Part shown: positions 61,866-64,000 of the stretch, piece after piece | Layout of the letters: every line of letters begins with the position of its first letter | Numbering within the stretch: the first letter of the stretch is position 1 | Assembly (NCBI RefSeq): GCF_005671395.1 | Contig: NZ_CP040428.1 | Location: 1,054,001-1,118,000, forward strand | Direction: 5' to 3' | Length of the DNA: 64,000 bases | Source: Jejubacter calystegiae | Lineage (GTDB): Bacteria > Pseudomonadota > Gammaproteobacteria > Enterobacterales > Enterobacteriaceae | The notes under the pieces: generated by a model | The model's input: only the letters and a program-made list of their open reading frames with translations | The model's database searches: none | What the model was told of the DNA's origin: nothing | Position numbers and translations under genes: made by a program

Positions 61866-63425
61866 ATGACGAGCGGCACTAACGCTTCCAATATGTACCA
61901 GATGCTGTGCCACAGCGCGCAACGCTATCCCGATTCCCTGGCGCTGGCGTTTGAACAGCAACGCTACAGCTATCGGGAGTTCCACCATCGGGTGCAGAGC
62001 GCCATGGCTCAGCTCAGCCACGGCTGGGGACTTAACCAGGGGGATCGTATTGTCCTGGCCTGGGGCAATCACCCGGCGTTCTGCGAGCTGTTTTTCGCCG
62101 CGCTGGGGCTCGGCATCGAAGTCGTGCCGTTCAGCACCAAGCTGCCGGAAGCCGAAGGCAAAAGCCTGATTGACCATATCGCGCCTGATGCGGTGCTGTG
62201 GCATCACGGCCACCAGGAGTGGCTTTCCCGCACTCCGGGAGCGCGCTGCGTCTCGCTGGCCGAATGGCAGGCGCTGACCCTGCCCGCCCCCCTGAGCGGG
62301 CCGCTCCCCGGGGTTGGCCCGGAAGATACGGCGGTCATCATGTTTACCTCCGGCACCACCGGCAGCCCGAAAGGGGCGGTGATCAGCCATGGCAACCTGC
62401 TGCATGCGGTTCAGGCTTATGCCAAAGAGCTGAAGCTGAGCCATCGCGACAGCACCGTGCTGGCGGTGCCGATTTATCACATCACCGGTCTTTCCGCCCT
62501 GCTGGCGCTGTTTATCTATCTGGGCGGCGCCATCTGGCTGCAGCAGCGTTTTAATGCGCGGGAAGTGGTCAATACCGTACGCGAGCGCAATATCTCGTTT
62601 CTGCACGGCTCGCCGACCGTGTTTATTCTGCTGTGCCAGGCCGTGCGGGCCACTGAGCAGCCGGTGCCGGAAAATTTCCCTGCCCTGCGCGCCATTGCCT
62701 GCGGCGCCGGGCATCTGAACCAGGGGCTGATTCGCGAGCTTAAAGAGTGCTTTCCCCATACCGCTATCCACCCCATCTACGGGCTGACCGAGACCACCTC
62801 GCCCGCCACGCTGCTGTGTGAAGATGCCGCCGATGGCGCCCGGCCCGGCAGCGCCGGTCGGCCGATCCCCGGACTGGAGGTGGCGATTCTCGATGACCAC
62901 AAACGGCCACTGCCGGACGGAGAAATTGGCCAAATCTGGCTGCGCGGCGAGGTAGTTATTCGCCACTACTGGCAGCCCTCGGCCTGGCGCCCCGCCTGCG
63001 ATGAAAACGGCTGGTTCGCCACCGGCGATCTGGGCTATCTGGACTCTGATGGCTACCTGTTTGTTAAAGATCGCAGCAAAGACATGATCAATCGCGGCGG
63101 CGAGAAGATCTACTCCATCGATCTGGAAAACCTGCTTTCCACCTACCCCGGCGTTGAAGAGGTGGCCATTATCCCGGCCCCCAGCCCGGTCTACGGCGAG
63201 GAGCCGGTGGCCTTTATCGTCCCCGACAGCCACCACCGCCTGACCCGCGACGAGATAGTCGCCTGGCTCAAAGGGCGGGTGGCGCGCTTCAAGATACCGG
63301 CCCACATCATTTTCACCCACACGCTGCCGCGCACCCACAACGGAAAAATAAGCAAATGCCAGCTCCGTGAACAGCTGGCCGGGCATATTCCATGGATTAA
63401 CGGGAGAGACGACTGTGACCACTAA
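61866..63425 (+). CDS. AMP-dependent acyl-CoA synthetase / ligase
   Basis: 519 residues from MTSGTNASNMYQMLCHSAQR; the ATG follows GGAGAGAG, and the longer open frame lacks family sequence. Class I adenylate-forming enzyme: IMFTSGTTGSPKGAVISHGN (A3), YGLTETTSPATLL (A5), WFATGDLGYLDSDGYLFVKD, RSKDMINRGGEKIYSIDLEN (A7-A8) and the catalytic Lys in THNGKISKCQLRE (A10). It activates a carboxylic acid with CoA; chain length unknown. Overlaps the next gene by 11 bp. Confidence 0.88.
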   Translation: MTSGTNASNMYQMLCHSAQRYPDSLALAFEQQRYSYREFHHRVQSAMAQLSHGWGLNQGDRIVLAWGNHPAFCELFFAALGLGIEVVPFSTKLPEAEGKSLIDHIAPDAVLWHHGHQEWLSRTPGARCVSLAEWQALTLPAPLSGPLPGVGPEDTAVIMFTSGTTGSPKGAVISHGNLLHAVQAYAKELKLSHRDSTVLAVPIYHITGLSALLALFIYLGGAIWLQQRFNAREVVNTVRERNISFLHGSPTVFILLCQAVRATEQPVPENFPALRAIACGAGHLNQGLIRELKECFPHTAIHPIYGLTETTSPATLLCEDAADGARPGSAGRPIPGLEVAILDDHKRPLPDGEIGQIWLRGEVVIRHYWQPSAWRPACDENGWFATGDLGYLDSDGYLFVKDRSKDMINRGGEKIYSIDLENLLSTYPGVEEVAIIPAPSPVYGEEPVAFIVPDSHHRLTRDEIVAWLKGRVARFKIPAHIIFTHTLPRTHNGKISKCQLREQLAGHIPWINGRDDCDH

Positions 63426-64000
63426 ATTTATCCGCGCCGACCTGGCGGCGGCCATGATTCAAAACGGCGATACCGTCTGTACGGTCGGCATGACGCTTAT
63501 CGGCGCCGCCGGGTCGATACTCAGCGCCATCGAAGCGCGCTTTCTGTCCGGCGGCGAACCGCGCGACCTGACCCTGGTGCACGCCGCCGGTCAGAGCGAT
63601 CGCCAGCGCGGCAATCAGCACTTTGCCCACCCGGGGATGGTCACCCGGCTGATTGGCTCGCACTGGGGGCTGGCGCCGCGCTGGATGGCGATGATCGACC
63701 GCGATGAGGTCGAGGCGTGGTGTCTGCCCCAGGGGCAGATGGTGCACCTCTACAGCGATATGGCCGCCGGTCTGGACGGGCGTCTGTCGCGGGTGGGACT
63801 GGGCACTTTTGTCGATCCCGACGTCGAGGGCGGGCGGATGAACGCCCGCACCCGGGAGTGCGGTCAGTTAGTGGAAAAGGTGAGCTTTCGCGGCGAGCCC
63901 TGGCTGTTTTACCCGGCAATACCGCTCAACGTGGTGATTATTCGCGGCACCCATGCCGATGAAGACGGCAATCTCACCACCGACGAAGAGGCGATGAAGC
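63415..64000 (+). CDS. Acyl-CoA:acetate/3-ketoacid CoA-transferase (YdiF-like), N-terminal part
   Basis: 195 codons run off the right edge. GTG start with GGGAGA 7 nt upstream, overlapping the synthetase by 11 bp. The alpha-like domain is clear: GDTVCTVGMTLIGAAGSILS, LTLVHAAGQSDRQRGNQHFA, VGLGTFVDPDVEGGRMNART and VVIIRGTHADEDGNLTTDEE, as in E. coli YdiF and propionate CoA-transferases. The catalytic Glu lies in the missing part. With the synthetase it suggests a short or medium acid activation locus. Confidence 0.85.
   Translation, partial: MTTKFIRADLAAAMIQNGDTVCTVGMTLIGAAGSILSAIEARFLSGGEPRDLTLVHAAGQSDRQRGNQHFAHPGMVTRLIGSHWGLAPRWMAMIDRDEVEAWCLPQGQMVHLYSDMAAGLDGRLSRVGLGTFVDPDVEGGRMNARTRECGQLVEKVSFRGEPWLFYPAIPLNVVIIRGTHADEDGNLTTDEEAMK

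Noticed and set aside
61824-63455. 543-residue open frame opposite the acyl-CoA synthetase
   Set aside because: Antisense shadow of a gene with all adenylate-forming motifs.

Overview
The window is chromosomal DNA from a flagellated member of the Enterobacterales (Gammaproteobacteria). The flagellar proteins, FlhDC master regulator, FhuE-type receptor and CheA/CheW all look like close relatives of the Escherichia/Salmonella proteins, G+C is fairly high in coding DNA, and genes are densely packed. The genus cannot be fixed from sequence alone. No rRNA, tRNA, CRISPR array, insertion sequence or prophage was seen.

Region 1 (1-21520) is a merged flagellar and chemotaxis supercluster: fliH(partial)-fliG-fliF (minus), fliE (plus), cheW-cheA-motB-motA-flhC-flhD (minus), flgN-flgM-flgA (minus) and flgBCDEFGHIJKL (plus). 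Blocks that lie apart in E. coli are contiguous here. The usual genes after cheW (receptors, cheRBYZ, flhBAE) are absent at this position; a 50-bp tandem repeat array between inverted repeats sits at the cheW/fliE junction. Sigma-28-type -10 boxes precede flgM and flgK, and a clear terminator follows flgL.

Region 2 (21521-29690) holds a ferric-siderophore receptor (fhuE), two LysR regulators, two MDR-type alcohol/quinone dehydrogenases, an SDR and a small cupin.

Region 3 (29690-43510) is a histidine utilisation locus of the five-step type: hutH, hutU, hutI, hutF (formimidoylglutamate deiminase) and hutG (N-formylglutamate amidohydrolase), with the HutC repressor and a CodB-like transporter. 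Matching palindromes (TTGTATATACAA type) lie before the transporter, between hutI and hutF, and between hutC and hutH. The locus is split by an operon with a near-perfect ModE box. That operon encodes a MolA-like binding protein, a MolB-like permease, a methyltransferase, ModD and a truncated TonB receptor, with no ATPase gene: a decayed or incomplete molybdate/tungstate-type uptake system.

Region 4 (43515-44456) is an Rpn-family nuclease with a strong internal ribosome site that could express a 65-residue C-terminal protein, as in known Rpn gene-within-gene toxin/antitoxin pairs.

Region 5 (44694-53763) is a catabolic island: SorC regulator, triosephosphate-isomerase-like protein, fused DhaK/DhaL-type kinase, RpiB-like isomerase, three xylose-isomerase-like TIM barrels (one Hyi/OtnI-like) and an ACS-type MFS transporter. 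Kinase plus LerI-like plus DerI-like enzymes resemble the erythrulose branch of tetritol catabolism, but no polyol dehydrogenase or otnK/otnC is present, so the true substrate is open. TGAACA half-sites recur in each upstream region. This is the best candidate for an undescribed pathway.

Region 6 (53768-64000) contains a HAF-repeat autotransporter, a small secreted protein, two outer-membrane porins (one with two LacI/PurR-like operators upstream), a GltB-domain FMN protein, and an acyl-CoA synthetase overlapping a CoA-transferase gene that runs off the end.
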